From contig ATWD01000001.1 of NCBI GenBank assembly GCA_000421065.1, positions 4,394,001-4,458,000 of the forward strand: a stretch of DNA of 64,000 nt, in the 5' to 3' direction. The position numbers were made by a program, and so were the translations under genes. Shown here one piece after another: positions 14,719 through 24,800 of this stretch; the first letter of the stretch is position 1, and each line of letters starts with the position of its first letter. The notes under the pieces were generated by a model. It had not been told where the DNA came from. It was given only the letters and a program-made list of their open reading frames with translations, and did not search any database. This stretch comes from Acidobacteriaceae bacterium TAA 166 (GTDB lineage: Bacteria > Acidobacteriota > Terriglobia > Terriglobales > Acidobacteriaceae).

Positions 14719-17206
14719 TTCGGGCGTCGTTGTCGTCATTGCCGGCCAGGACAATACCGACCAGGTATTCAAGCAGATCGAGGCTAACCTCCAGCGCACG
14801 CAGGCGCGTGCAGCCGAGACGGAGAATGCGCTAGAACGCCTCGGGGAGCGCGGCGCGCGCGCCCTTGAGAGGATCGGCATCGCGATCGGCGTGCGCGAGG
14901 CGATCGAGGGCACAAAAGAGCTACTCACGTCCTCTCTGGAGTATGGCGAGTCGATAAATGACGCGAGCACGAAGACGGGCCTGGCCGTCCAGACGCTCTC
15001 TGTGCTGAAGTACGCAGCGGGGCAGACGGGGACCGAGTTCGACGCTGTCTCTGCCGCGGTCGCGAAGATGGATAAGACTATCGGGCAGGCGGCGTCGGGG
15101 AATCAGAACGCCGCAGCGCTCCTGAAGTCGATCGGCTTGAATGCTGCTGACCTTGCGGGGCGGACGGATGGCGCGGAGATCGCCTTCAAGCGCGCCTCTC
15201 AGGCCATCGCCGCGACCGAGAGCCCAGTAAACCGTGTCACGCTGGCCACTGGGCTCTTCGGTAAGTCGGGTGCAGAGTTGATTGAGACCCTTATCGGCAT
15301 CGGCAATAACTTCGACTACTACAAGCAAAAGACGAACGACGCCGGCCTGCTTCTGGATGGCAAAACCGCTGAAGAGCTCGAGCAGACGAATAGGCAGCTG
15401 CGCGATCTTCAACAGCGCGTGCAGGGTGCCGAGCTTGCGTTCACGGAGGGCCTAATCCCTGGATTGCAGCGGATGCTCTCGGTAATTTCGGGTGGGAAGA
15501 GTAGCCGGGACTCGCTCGTCGAGTGGGGGCAGGATATCGCCCGCGTCATGGCTTTTGTGGCCGAGGTGGTGTACAGCGCGGCTTCCGCCGTCGAGTTCCT
15601 TTTTAGCGCATCAGAGGGCGGCAATCTCACGAGTGCCGGCGCGAAGGACATAGCCGCGGCAAAGCAGCTTCAGTCCCAGGCGGATCAGTTTCATGACATC
15701 GCCTTCGGTCCACAAAAGCCCTTCCAGCTGGGGGGAGCGCCGGAGGGTGGAGGCTCTGGTAGCGGCTCGGGGTTTGGTGGTACCGGGGATATCGCCGAGC
15801 AGAATAAGATACTCGCGGCACGGAAACAATTGGATGCGGCGCGCCTACGTCTGGCCGAGCAGGGAGACAGCCTCCGACAGCAGCAGGCTCGCGATGCGCA
15901 GGACAAGGCGCTCGCGCAGCTCGACAATGAGCACAAGCAGCAACTCGTCTCGGACTCTGATTACTACGCTCAGAAGTTGGCGATACAGAACGCCGCATAC
16001 GATAAGCAACTCGATGCAGCACAGAAGAAAGAGAAGGACATCGATAGTGCGATCGCCAAGCTCAGGGCGGACCAGAAGAATAAGGGGGCAGGTTCGTCAG
16101 AAGGGATCGAGGACCAAGCAAAGATAGACGACTTGCAGGCGAAGCGCCTACAGGTCGAGGGGGAGATCGATAAGATATCGACCGAGTCGGCGAAGAATCG
16201 CCTCCAGGCAGAACAGGCGATATTTGAGCTTCAACAGAAAAGGCTCGCCACGTCGGATGAATTGGCGGCGCAGGTCGAGGCATCGCACGGTCTCTCCGTG
16301 AATGATCGCCTCAAGCAAAATGACGACCAATACGCTATTCAACGGCGCGGCCTGGTGGCGCAGTATGGCGCGGACTCTGTTGAGGTGGGAGATGCCGACC
16401 AGGTTGATAAGACGCGAAGGGACCGCATCTCCGCCTCTCTTCCAGAGGATAGCTACAATGCTCAATTGGCGTCGATCAATGCCCAGCGGTCTGGGGTCGA
16501 CGCCGCGCGCTCGCGTGGCCTGATCTCATCGCAGCAACAGCAGCGGCAGCAGATCGTCCTCAACCAGCAGGAGGCGGCAGCGCTCCAGCCCGTTCTTCAG
16601 GCGTACGAGCGGCTGGCTGATGACGATGGAGACCTTGCTGCCACAGCGAAGGTTGCGGAGCTCAAAGAGAAGATAGCGGAGTTGAGTACGCCCGTCGATA
16701 ACATCGCGCTTGAGATCCAGGACGGATTCAATGGCGCGTTTGAGAATCTCTTCACGAACCTCGACCAGGGATCGAAGGCGTTTGAGAACTTCGGGAAAAG
16801 TATAGAGCGGACGTTATCCAACTCCATCTATAAGCAGTTTCTCGAGACGCCCATCAATAACCTTACCTCGTCCCTGGCTGGCAATATCAGCGGTTCCTTC
16901 GGCAAGGTTCCTGTCGTAGGCACTCAGAATGAGTGGTCGAAGTCTGGAGGTGCTGGAGGCTTTAGTATCGGCAAGGCTCTCGGGGGCTTGCTTGGTGGTG
17001 GTTCTCCTGCCCCCGGGGGAGCATCGGGGGCAGCCAAAGGTTCCGGAATGAGCGTCACGGTTACGCTTGTAAATGACACCGATGCGCAGCTGAAGATTGG
17101 AGATATCGCCAAGCAGGGCGGTGGCGACCTCGATAAGTTCGAGGCACTGCTGGAGAAGAGTTTCAGTGGTGGCGGGCTGATGCGACAACTCCTTCAGGGA
17201 GCGTAG
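14711..17206 (+). CDS. Tail tape measure protein
   Basis: 831 residues, with long Ala/Gln/Lys-rich coiled-coil stretches (about residues 395-690), a Gly/Ser-rich break near 350-360 and a C-terminal Gly-rich region with hydrophobic patches. The C-terminus resembles lambda gpH tape measures (FENFGKSIERTLSNSIYKQF). It sets tail length; at about 1.5 angstrom per residue the tail would be near 125 nm (family rule, not measured). ATG 14711 overlaps the previous stop. Confidence 0.85.
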   Translation: MANSGVVVVIAGQDNTDQVFKQIEANLQRTQARAAETENALERLGERGARALERIGIAIGVREAIEGTKELLTSSLEYGESINDASTKTGLAVQTLSVLKYAAGQTGTEFDAVSAAVAKMDKTIGQAASGNQNAAALLKSIGLNAADLAGRTDGAEIAFKRASQAIAATESPVNRVTLATGLFGKSGAELIETLIGIGNNFDYYKQKTNDAGLLLDGKTAEELEQTNRQLRDLQQRVQGAELAFTEGLIPGLQRMLSVISGGKSSRDSLVEWGQDIARVMAFVAEVVYSAASAVEFLFSASEGGNLTSAGAKDIAAAKQLQSQADQFHDIAFGPQKPFQLGGAPEGGGSGSGSGFGGTGDIAEQNKILAARKQLDAARLRLAEQGDSLRQQQARDAQDKALAQLDNEHKQQLVSDSDYYAQKLAIQNAAYDKQLDAAQKKEKDIDSAIAKLRADQKNKGAGSSEGIEDQAKIDDLQAKRLQVEGEIDKISTESAKNRLQAEQAIFELQQKRLATSDELAAQVEASHGLSVNDRLKQNDDQYAIQRRGLVAQYGADSVEVGDADQVDKTRRDRISASLPEDSYNAQLASINAQRSGVDAARSRGLISSQQQQRQQIVLNQQEAAALQPVLQAYERLADDDGDLAATAKVAELKEKIAELSTPVDNIALEIQDGFNGAFENLFTNLDQGSKAFENFGKSIERTLSNSIYKQFLETPINNLTSSLAGNISGSFGKVPVVGTQNEWSKSGGAGGFSIGKALGGLLGGGSPAPGGASGAAKGSGMSVTVTLVNDTDAQLKIGDIAKQGGGDLDKFEALLEKSFSGGGLMRQLLQGA

Positions 17207-17926
17207 TCATATCCGCAGGCCGGATGAGTACAGTGCCTTCCAGTTGGATTCCCAGTGTCGGGCGAATCGATCCTGCACGGTTCGCTCGACCGTGTTCTCC
17301 ATGTCGAGCTGTGACCGACGAACGTTGGCGCTCCGGATGAGCAGGTAGTACGGATAGGCGTAGCGCTCCTGAAATGGCCGCCCCATAATCGCCAGGTCGC
17401 CGCCTCTGAGCTTCTGGATGAAGAACACGAAGCCGTTGACTATCTTCTGATTCCGGATGGCCACCTGGCCCCTGCGGTTGGTGGCGGAGAATCGCCCCCC
17501 CACCGCTCCGAGCAGGGCGCGTGGCCGAAGTTCAGCGGGGATGATACCGGGAGCCATCTGGCGCAGGTACTTCGTTGGCACGGCCAGATACTCATGGTTC
17601 CCGTATGGGACCTTCGTGCCTCCGTCTTCCTGCCTGCCGAGATAGTCGGGGGCTCCCGTCTTTCGGTTGGCCGTATCGGTGTGGACATCGGCCTCTATTC
17701 GTCCGTCCTTGCCATTCTTACTGGCGGGCTTGATGCGGATGCCCTGTGTGGTCCAGGTGTTTCGGAGCTTGAAGGCTCGGGATACATTACGTTTCACGTC
17801 TGCCTGGGCATCGCGCGCTGTGTCGGTAAGCGTCTTCGCGACCATGAATGGAAGCTGGCGAGACTCGAAGCTCCGGCGTGCTGCAACGAATCCGCTGATG
17901 TCGACCTTGGCTGTGAATGTGGGCAC
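17207..17926 (-). CDS. Tail-completion protein (gpZ-like), inverted
   Basis: About 239 residues. After a short beta segment it has LPFMVAKTLTDTARDAQADVKRNV, RNTWTTQGIRI and PDYLGRQEDGGTKVP, which resemble prophage minor tail protein Z / tail-completion proteins. It is on the minus strand, against all neighbours: its stop directly abuts the tape measure stop, and its start diverges from the gene at 17982. GTG 17926 is chosen because the similarity begins there; the frame is open further upstream. Such genes normally run with the tail genes. Confidence 0.6.
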   Translation of the reverse strand: MPTFTAKVDISGFVAARRSFESRQLPFMVAKTLTDTARDAQADVKRNVSRAFKLRNTWTTQGIRIKPASKNGKDGRIEADVHTDTANRKTGAPDYLGRQEDGGTKVPYGNHEYLAVPTKYLRQMAPGIIPAELRPRALLGAVGGRFSATNRRGQVAIRNQKIVNGFVFFIQKLRGGDLAIMGRPFQERYAYPYYLLIRSANVRRSQLDMENTVERTVQDRFARHWESNWKALYSSGLRI

Positions 17927-17945
17927 GCCTGCATCATGCCAAGAT

Positions 17946-17981
17946 TTCCCCGATTTTCGCCAATAGAGAGATAAGTGGGCT
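17946..17981 (+). promoter_or_regulatory. Phased promoter-like element at divergent gene pair
   Basis: TTCCCC, 18 bases, GATAAG, six bases, ATG 17982. A plus-strand promoter is required here because the gene to the left is inverted. No Shine-Dalgarno is visible. Confidence 0.5.
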
Positions 17982-18344
17982 ATGCCGGATTTTCCCCAGC
18001 TCTCTCGCGCCCCGAAGATGGCCGTCGAGGAGAAGTTCGACGACCCGACGATCCGCGATGAGATGGAGAACGGCTTCGTCTTCACCCGTCCGCGGTATCC
18101 GAGGATCAGAGAAACCCGGAAGATCCCTTACGACTATTGCACGGCTGTAGACCGCAAGGCGGTACGGGACTTCTACGCGCAGGTCGGTGGCTGGTCCTCG
18201 TTCACTTATGCCGACCGGCGCATCCCGAACATGGCTCCCGAGGTGCTAACGGTTCGCTTCAAGAGCCCTCCGGAGATCAAAGACCAGGGCTACGCGCGAG
18301 GGGAGAAGCGATTCTCTATCTCGATAGAGATTGAGGAAGTATGA
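17982..18344 (+). CDS. Minor tail protein (gpM-like)
   Basis: 120 residues, predicted beta-sandwich, with FTRPRYPRIRETRKIPYDYCTAV-like strands, a GGWSSFTYADRRIP loop and VLTVRFKSPP. It precedes the gpL-like gene with a 4-base overlap, as gpM does in lambda, and probably belongs to the distal tail ring. The sequence match to gpM itself is weak, so the role rests mostly on order. Confidence 0.55.
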   Translation: MPDFPQLSRAPKMAVEEKFDDPTIRDEMENGFVFTRPRYPRIRETRKIPYDYCTAVDRKAVRDFYAQVGGWSSFTYADRRIPNMAPEVLTVRFKSPPEIKDQGYARGEKRFSISIEIEEV

Positions 18345-18991
18345 GCCTCAACAGCATCTCCGTTGCGGCCAACCTTGAGAAGAGCAAGCTAGCCAGCTCC
18401 GAGCCGTGGTATGCGCTGATAAAGATCACCTGGCCGGATGGCTCGTTGATTCGCCTTGCGCGGAACACTGACGACGTGCAGTTCGACTGCGGCGATGGCG
18501 CGGGCGTGCAGCCATACACGGCCTTCAATTGGGAGTTTGACGCACTCGATGAGAAGTCGGACGGCTCTATTCCTACGTGGACGGTGCGCTGCTCGAACGT
18601 CAATCGCGCTATGGAGGCACTGCTGGAGGAGTACGGCGGGGGCGTGGGCGGCAATGTGTCTATCTTTGTAGTGAACGCTGCGAGGTTGAAGCGGGAGCCC
18701 GAGATTGAGCTCTACTTTGACATTGTCGAGAGCTCGACGACTGCGAAGCAGGTAACCTTTACCCTCGGAGCAGCGAGCCCGTTTCGCATTCTCTATCCGC
18801 GTCACACGTATTCGCCCGATCGCTGCATCTGGCAGTACAAGTCGATTGAGTGCGGATATGTGGGCGCTTTGGCGACATGCTCTCTCTCGATTGACGGGGC
18901 GAATGGATGCCGAGCGCACAGCAATCAGTCGCGCTTTGGTGCGTTCCCAGGTATCGACTCAAACGGCGTGAGGTCGGTGCAAATCAAGTGA
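18341..18991 (+). CDS. Tail tip protein L, iron-sulfur type
   Basis: 216 residues of the lambda gpL family. An N-terminal beta domain (WYALIKITWPDGSLIRLARNT) is followed by a C-terminal part with four conserved cysteines (DRCIW, IECGY, ATCS, NGCRAH) and RFGAFPGID. In lambda-like gpL these cysteines bind an iron-sulfur cluster (known for the family). It builds the tail tip with the NlpC/P60 and gpJ-like proteins encoded next. The stop overlaps the next start as GTGA. Confidence 0.8.
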   Translation: MSLNSISVAANLEKSKLASSEPWYALIKITWPDGSLIRLARNTDDVQFDCGDGAGVQPYTAFNWEFDALDEKSDGSIPTWTVRCSNVNRAMEALLEEYGGGVGGNVSIFVVNAARLKREPEIELYFDIVESSTTAKQVTFTLGAASPFRILYPRHTYSPDRCIWQYKSIECGYVGALATCSLSIDGANGCRAHSNQSRFGAFPGIDSNGVRSVQIK

Positions 18992-19362
18992 TTATTGAAG
19001 ATCTGGTCGGGAAGCCCTACAGGTTGGGAGGAAGGGGGCCGGACGCGTATGACTGCGCCGGCCTTGTGGTCGAGATCATGCGACGACGCGGGATATCGAT
19101 ACGTATTCCCGAGTCCACCGACAGTAGGGCACGAAACTTCATCGCCATGCGGACGATACTTGCGGCCCGTTGGGAGGCAGTGGAGAAGCCGTTTCAGGGC
19201 TGCCTTGTATTTCTCAAGCCGGACCATGTCGGTGTGATGGTCAATCGCCGCCAGTTCGTTCACGCTGCCGAGGATATCGGGCAAGTCTGTGTGGAGTATC
19301 TCGACAGTGGTCTCTGGAGGCAGAGGTTCGACGGGTTCTACGAGTTTGCGGGGTATCGATGA
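18988..19362 (+). CDS. Tail tip NlpC/P60 peptidase (gpK-like)
   Basis: About 124 residues of the NlpC/P60 cysteine peptidase fold: catalytic Cys in YDCAGLV, His in KPDHVGVM and a later HAAED. It lacks the JAB domain found in lambda gpK. It probably trims peptidoglycan or helps tail tip assembly during entry. GTG 18988 gives a clean overlap with the gpL stop; earlier in-frame starts would extend into gpL. Confidence 0.75.
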   Translation: MIIEDLVGKPYRLGGRGPDAYDCAGLVVEIMRRRGISIRIPESTDSRARNFIAMRTILAARWEAVEKPFQGCLVFLKPDHVGVMVNRRQFVHAAEDIGQVCVEYLDSGLWRQRFDGFYEFAGYR

Positions 19363-21941
19363 AACTTATTCTTTGCAGGAATCCGTTCGACCTGACGAAG
19401 GGCACGGAGAGGCTAGAGGTCGCTCCGGAGTCGCTGGAGATGGTGTTGGCCGAAAGGTCGATTGAGCGCGACAAGAGCGTCATGTGTCTGAATGGCGAGA
19501 TCCTGCCTCCCGAGAGGGGGCTCACTACCATTCCGCCGGACAGCTATGTCACGGTTGTTCCGAAACTCGAGAATAGTACGCTTCGGATTGTTGCCCAGCT
19601 CGGCGTGGCCGCTGCGTCTATATTTGCTGCCGGCCCGCTGGGAGGATGGCTTGCGGCGAGCGTATTTACTTCTCTGACGAGCGCCCAGGGAGTGGCTCTG
19701 GCGGCCTCTCTCATCAGTGTCGGAGGAAACCTTCTCATTGCTGGTGTGTCTTCGCTGTTTCAAAAGAAGCCGGTTCCGTCCTATGGCTGGAATGGACCGC
19801 AGACGACTGGCCAAAGCGGCCTGCCGGTGCCTAAAGGTTTCGGGACGATGCGATCCGCTGGAAATATCATCATGAGCTGGGTTGACCTCCAGAATGCCGA
19901 TTCGGATGAGCACACAAATGATGACGGCGCGAACGACATCGGACGCATGTGGATGAATATCCTTGTCTGTTTTGGCTTTGGACCGGCGAAGTCGATTTCG
20001 GATATACGCATCAACGACAAGGATGTATCCAGCTACTCCGACGTCGCATACTTTACGCGGCTTGGAACCAACGACCAGACCGCCCAGAGTGCCACAGATC
20101 CGTCGTGGATCATCCTGAATCAGACTACGAATGGAACCGCTCCCAACACTCAGCCGTTCACGGCGTTCGATCGCATCGTCAACAACTATCCGATTTCTCA
20201 GCGTGTTCTCAGCGGTGTCACCAATAACTTCGTCATCGTCGAGGGCCAGCGTAGTGACACCCAGCGCCTCGATGTAGTTACGCAATTTCCCCAAGGCGCG
20301 TGGCGCATCGACAGTGGCGGAACTATCCAGCGCCTTGCCATCTACTACGACGTTTACTATCGTACCGTCGCGCCCGGTCGCACCAGCTTTGGAACTTGGG
20401 TGTTAGCACAGTCGCATGCGTACATCAACGTTCGCCAGTCGATCCTCCGTCAAATCACAACCATCGATAATTTGCCGTCGAACTGCTACGACACGATGGT
20501 TGTGAAGCGAGGCTCGGGAGCGGTAGATAACCCGATGGATGCTTTCGAGCATGAGTCTAACAAGTTCGGAGATGAGATCTGGATTGAGTCGGTGCAGGAG
20601 ACCTGCTACGACTCACTCACCTATCCGAACATGATTCTTCTCGGTATGCGAGTTATGGCCACCGATCAACTCTCGGGCAGTAATATTCAGATCAGCGCTC
20701 AGGTCGAATATGCCTCGCGCGCGCCGAGACCAGCCCAGCTCGCGTCTTATGGCGACGACAATCCCGCAGTTGTTGCGTATGACATCCACGCGGACCCCCT
20801 AGTTGGTGCCGGGTCGAGCACCGGAAATATCGATATCGACGCTCTCCAGGAGTGGGCTGACCTTTGTGACACGCAGGTCGACGACGGCAACGGCGGCACG
20901 CAAAAGCTGGCTGTATTCAATGGCTCCTTTGACCAGGACGGCAAGACGGTTTGGGATGCATTCCAGAGCGTTTGCGTCATGAGCCGCGCGACCGCCTTAC
21001 AGGTGGGAACTAAGGTAAGCGTGGCGCTCGACAAACCCGAAGATCCGGTGCAGATGTTCCACGTGGGCAATATCTACAAAGACAGCTACTCAAAGAAGTA
21101 CCTGAATCTTCAGGACAGGGCGCAGGAGATTGAGGTCGACTACGCAAACGCGGCGGACGATTACAAGACTAGGACGCCTCTTCGCGTCATCACGGCCCAG
21201 GACCAAGGCAGCTCCGAGGTGCTCAAGAGGACGCGCGTCAACCTTCTCGGCTGCACCAACACGCAGCAGGCATGGTATTGGGCCTATCATCGCCTGCTCG
21301 AGAATAAGCTCAAGTTGCGCACGCACACGTGGGACTCTCCCGCTCAGGCTATTGTCTCGCGGGTCGGGAATGTAGCTTTGTTGCAGCATGACGTGCCGCA
21401 ATGGGCAAGTGGCGGCCTGATGGTCGGCGGGACCGCGAGTAACGTGCAACTCGACCGCTCGGATTATGACTTTAGCTCGGGCGGGGGCTACACCCTTACC
21501 GTCGTTCATCCGGTGCTTCTGCGTCAGACAATCACACTCAACAACGTTTCTGGGAACATCCTTAGCTTTGCAGGAGCCTCGATCTCGGGCCGCGTCATGC
21601 GTGCGGTGAAGGGAGACATCGACGTGAATATCTCCAACGTCGGAGCCTCGTCCATCACGGTCGATGACGCCACTGGGTTCAATAATGGCGATGTAGTGCA
21701 GCTTTATGACACTGAGGCGATCGAAACGGTATCTGTGACTGCGTATAGCGGCGGTGTGGCGTCAGTGAGCCCGGCGCTTTCGGCTGCTCCCACTCCCTAC
21801 GCTGGGTATATCTATCAATCGTCGGCGAAACAGGCGATCAAGGTAAGAATCTCTGGTATCAAGAGGGCTGCCGACCAAAAGTTCACGATTACCGCGATGG
21901 ACTATGTGTCGGACGTTTACAACATCCCAGCTCCGTTCTAG
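19359..21941 (+). CDS. Tail tip host-specificity protein (gpJ-like)
   Basis: 860 residues. The first 70 resemble a small beta-grasp domain, and residues 75-130 are Gly/Ala-rich and hydrophobic, as in gpI-type tail proteins. The rest follows the gpJ central-tail-hub plan (FGTMRSAGNIIMSWVDL, later ALQEWADLCDTQV, VWDAFQSVCVMSRA, PLRVITAQDQGS). No separate gpI gene is present, so the N-terminus may replace it. The start overlaps the previous stop as ATGA. It contacts the receptor or carries the fibre encoded next. Confidence 0.8.
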   Translation: MKLILCRNPFDLTKGTERLEVAPESLEMVLAERSIERDKSVMCLNGEILPPERGLTTIPPDSYVTVVPKLENSTLRIVAQLGVAAASIFAAGPLGGWLAASVFTSLTSAQGVALAASLISVGGNLLIAGVSSLFQKKPVPSYGWNGPQTTGQSGLPVPKGFGTMRSAGNIIMSWVDLQNADSDEHTNDDGANDIGRMWMNILVCFGFGPAKSISDIRINDKDVSSYSDVAYFTRLGTNDQTAQSATDPSWIILNQTTNGTAPNTQPFTAFDRIVNNYPISQRVLSGVTNNFVIVEGQRSDTQRLDVVTQFPQGAWRIDSGGTIQRLAIYYDVYYRTVAPGRTSFGTWVLAQSHAYINVRQSILRQITTIDNLPSNCYDTMVVKRGSGAVDNPMDAFEHESNKFGDEIWIESVQETCYDSLTYPNMILLGMRVMATDQLSGSNIQISAQVEYASRAPRPAQLASYGDDNPAVVAYDIHADPLVGAGSSTGNIDIDALQEWADLCDTQVDDGNGGTQKLAVFNGSFDQDGKTVWDAFQSVCVMSRATALQVGTKVSVALDKPEDPVQMFHVGNIYKDSYSKKYLNLQDRAQEIEVDYANAADDYKTRTPLRVITAQDQGSSEVLKRTRVNLLGCTNTQQAWYWAYHRLLENKLKLRTHTWDSPAQAIVSRVGNVALLQHDVPQWASGGLMVGGTASNVQLDRSDYDFSSGGGYTLTVVHPVLLRQTITLNNVSGNILSFAGASISGRVMRAVKGDIDVNISNVGASSITVDDATGFNNGDVVQLYDTEAIETVSVTAYSGGVASVSPALSAAPTPYAGYIYQSSAKQAIKVRISGIKRAADQKFTITAMDYVSDVYNIPAPF

Positions 21942-21942
21942 T

Positions 21943-21978
21943 TTGCCCGATTCGTGAGGCTCGGGGCATAAACGCGGT
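21943..21978 (+). promoter_or_regulatory. Phased promoter-like element before fibre gene
   Basis: TTGCCC, 18 bases, CATAAA, six bases, ATG 21979. It includes an inverted repeat (CCCGA/TCGGG) between the two boxes. No Shine-Dalgarno. Confidence 0.55.
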
Positions 21979-24792
21979 ATGAGCTCCTCGCGCCTCAAGA
22001 TTCTTGCTGCCAACTGCCTGCGCAACGCCGGCGGAGACTTTATCACCCTCGGAACCTTCTCGGTTGTGGGCACCGACGCGAACGGCCTTCCGATTCCGGT
22101 GAGCGATTCGGCTGGTGGCCAATACACCTCGACGCCCGCGGTTCGCACGATCAACAATGGGTCCATCCAGGGTCCCGACCTGTTGATCGCCAACCCGGCA
22201 TCATCGACTCCCCTGAATTATCGGGTGCAGGTAAGAATCGTAGACCAGAGCGGTCTGGTGTATACGACCACGATCTACTCAAACTGCCCGGTAACTGATG
22301 ACGGCAGCGGAAACTGGGATTTCTCGAAGATGAAGACGGGGGCAGGCAATCCCAACTCACTGGTTATTCCTGGCGATTCGGGTGCATCCGCATATCAACT
22401 CGCCGGCGGGGATGCGGTGTTTGGGTCGGTATCGAATTGGTTGGCCTCGCTCAAGGGCGCGCCTGGCGATGTATCGAGCCAAACCTTGTCGGTTGCAGTA
22501 TCGCCATTGGCTAAGTATTACGACCATCAGACTATCGGGGAAACAGATTTCACGCCGAACGGTGCTCCCGTAATCCCGTCTTGCATATTCTCTCCGAGTG
22601 CCTTGACGCAAGGGGGAGATCTCGAGTCGGTGTCTATCTTCCTTGGAAATCCCTCCGATGCGTCGACGCCGGCGGCGGGCTCATCGGTTCAATTCCTCGT
22701 TGGTACGCTGTCAGGAATCAACCTTACCATCACTGACGAGTTTAGCTGCACAGTCAAGGGTCGAGGCCTGAACACGTTCATGGCAGGTACGGATTTCCCG
22801 GCCAGGAAGATTGTGGCAGGTGCTCTGATCGGGTATACAACCGACGCATCTCAGCCTATATATTTCTCGGGGTCGGGGCCGGGGATACTATCGACCTCCA
22901 TGGCTCCCGGCGCAATCGGAACCACTTTTGCCGTGCAGACTCAGGCTGGAAAGGGAGCCAACGTTTCGGCTACCGCACGCTTTGCCACCTCTACGGCTCG
23001 TGTGCCGCTTCCTGACGCTATAGCCAGCCAGATCTCGGGTGCAATCTCTACTTTTGCCCCTACGGTGAAAGACCAGGTGACGACGGCCACCGCTCCACTC
23101 TTCAACTACTACGATGTAGAGACGATTGGGACGACATCTCTCATCCAGAATGGCTCTCCAGTGCCATCGTCGCTCCTGGCTCTCGATCAGTTTGGGAGCG
23201 ATGGAGATCTAGCCTCTATTTCGATCTTGCTCGGTAATCCCGGGGATTCGACCAGCCCTCCAGCGGGAACCACAATCCAGTTCATTATTGGAAGCTTATC
23301 TGGCTTCAACTTCACCCTGACCGACACCTTTACCTGTCAGGCGAAGGGAAATGGGCTCAATACTTTTGTTGCCGGGACAGACTTCTCTTCTCGAAGCGTG
23401 GCTGCTGGTTCTGTGATCGGCTACGTCACGACGGCGGCAATGCCGGTCTGGTTTTCTGGAAACGGTCAGGGCTGCTGGTTCACCTCTTCCATTATTGCGA
23501 CGATCGGAAGTGTTACAGCGATGCAGAATCTTGCCGGCAAGGGAATCAATATCTCTGCCCGCTTGCAGCTCCCGTCGTCCAGTAAGCAGGTACCGACTCC
23601 CGATTCGATCACCGAGCAGATTTCGCAGGCGTCGGGGCGTGGCGTAAACGCCAACCGTACAACTCTGTACGACGTAACATACGGAAGCCAGATACCCACA
23701 GGGGCCGCGAATGCAGGTGGGTGGACAGCCAACAATGGTCTCATCTCGCCTTCGAGCGGTCAGGGATACGGCTCGACGCTGACGCTTCAAGCTCCTTATG
23801 ATGTCGAAAAAAGGACGGTGAGGGTACTCTTTGAGGTGCTAGTATCTGGCACTGTCGTTGGTGTCGGATCGATCAATGAGGCCAATGAGACGGACCCGTC
23901 GTTCGGATCGCTCATAACCATCGATTCGATCGCGGAGACGCTAAATATCTGCAACAAGTTTGTCCCTCCCGCCAATCCTGGCGTTCTGTCCTCCGCGCCG
24001 CTGGGGTTCGCCATAACCACTGGCCAGAAATACTGGCTGACTATCACGGTCAACCAGCGAGAGCTTACGGCCACTCTGGCCGATCCCGTTACAGCGAAGG
24101 TCTCCACGGTGCATGTGGGGAATAATGCTTCGGATACCGGCGTGAACAGACCGGCCTATGGTCTGTTGCAGGATTACCTTGCCTTCGTTGGCATTGCGGG
24201 ACAGTTCAATATCCATCGCGCCATCATTTCGGCGGATGCGGTGAAGCCTCGGGCGTACATCGCGGGTGATTCGATCACGTATGGCCTCGGGGTGAGCCTG
24301 GCTTCCAGGTGGGCCGATCAGCTCGCGACTGCTATAGGAACATCGGCAATCGTCAGCGGGCGGAGCGGAGACACCTCGATCAATGTTGTCCAGAAGATGA
24401 CGACAGAGGCATCTCTTTTGCGTCCCGACGTTGTGGTCGTGCTCATCGGAACAAATGATGCGCATGGGAATGTTCCTCTCGCGCAATACACGGCCAACCT
24501 CACAAGTATCCTCTCGACGGCTCGAAAGTTCGCGCAGCGTGTTGTCCTAGGTATTCCACCTGTAGCGGGGGGTGGGTATATCACTCCGGCCAACTATACG
24601 GCATATGTAGGAGCCGTCATGAATGCCGGGGCAGACGCAGTGCTGAGGTTTGATCTCGCCACCAGTGTCAACAATGATGGGGTGACCCAGAACGCGCCTC
24701 TATTCCAGGGAGACTTGTTGCATCCCAATGCCACTGGGCACGCAGCCATGTTTGCCCGGGTGGTTGCCGATGCTCCCTGGCTGCTGGATTAG
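21979..24792 (+). CDS. Tail fibre with C-terminal SGNH esterase
   Basis: 937 residues. An N-terminal attachment region (1 to about 170) is followed by two tandem homologous domains of about 197 residues (starting near 172 and 370; shared YYD..TIG, GDL.S.SI.LGNP, GLNTF.AGTDF, GKG.N.SA). A lectin-like beta domain (about 555-755) precedes an SGNH hydrolase (about 758-937) with GDSI, SGRSGDTS, GTND and DLLHPN. It probably binds and deacetylates a surface glycan during adsorption. A collagen-SGNH lipoprotein sits at the other prophage end. Confidence 0.8.
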   Translation: MSSSRLKILAANCLRNAGGDFITLGTFSVVGTDANGLPIPVSDSAGGQYTSTPAVRTINNGSIQGPDLLIANPASSTPLNYRVQVRIVDQSGLVYTTTIYSNCPVTDDGSGNWDFSKMKTGAGNPNSLVIPGDSGASAYQLAGGDAVFGSVSNWLASLKGAPGDVSSQTLSVAVSPLAKYYDHQTIGETDFTPNGAPVIPSCIFSPSALTQGGDLESVSIFLGNPSDASTPAAGSSVQFLVGTLSGINLTITDEFSCTVKGRGLNTFMAGTDFPARKIVAGALIGYTTDASQPIYFSGSGPGILSTSMAPGAIGTTFAVQTQAGKGANVSATARFATSTARVPLPDAIASQISGAISTFAPTVKDQVTTATAPLFNYYDVETIGTTSLIQNGSPVPSSLLALDQFGSDGDLASISILLGNPGDSTSPPAGTTIQFIIGSLSGFNFTLTDTFTCQAKGNGLNTFVAGTDFSSRSVAAGSVIGYVTTAAMPVWFSGNGQGCWFTSSIIATIGSVTAMQNLAGKGINISARLQLPSSSKQVPTPDSITEQISQASGRGVNANRTTLYDVTYGSQIPTGAANAGGWTANNGLISPSSGQGYGSTLTLQAPYDVEKRTVRVLFEVLVSGTVVGVGSINEANETDPSFGSLITIDSIAETLNICNKFVPPANPGVLSSAPLGFAITTGQKYWLTITVNQRELTATLADPVTAKVSTVHVGNNASDTGVNRPAYGLLQDYLAFVGIAGQFNIHRAIISADAVKPRAYIAGDSITYGLGVSLASRWADQLATAIGTSAIVSGRSGDTSINVVQKMTTEASLLRPDVVVVLIGTNDAHGNVPLAQYTANLTSILSTARKFAQRVVLGIPPVAGGGYITPANYTAYVGAVMNAGADAVLRFDLATSVNNDGVTQNAPLFQGDLLHPNATGHAAMFARVVADAPWLLD

Positions 24793-24800
24793 CTTGCGTT

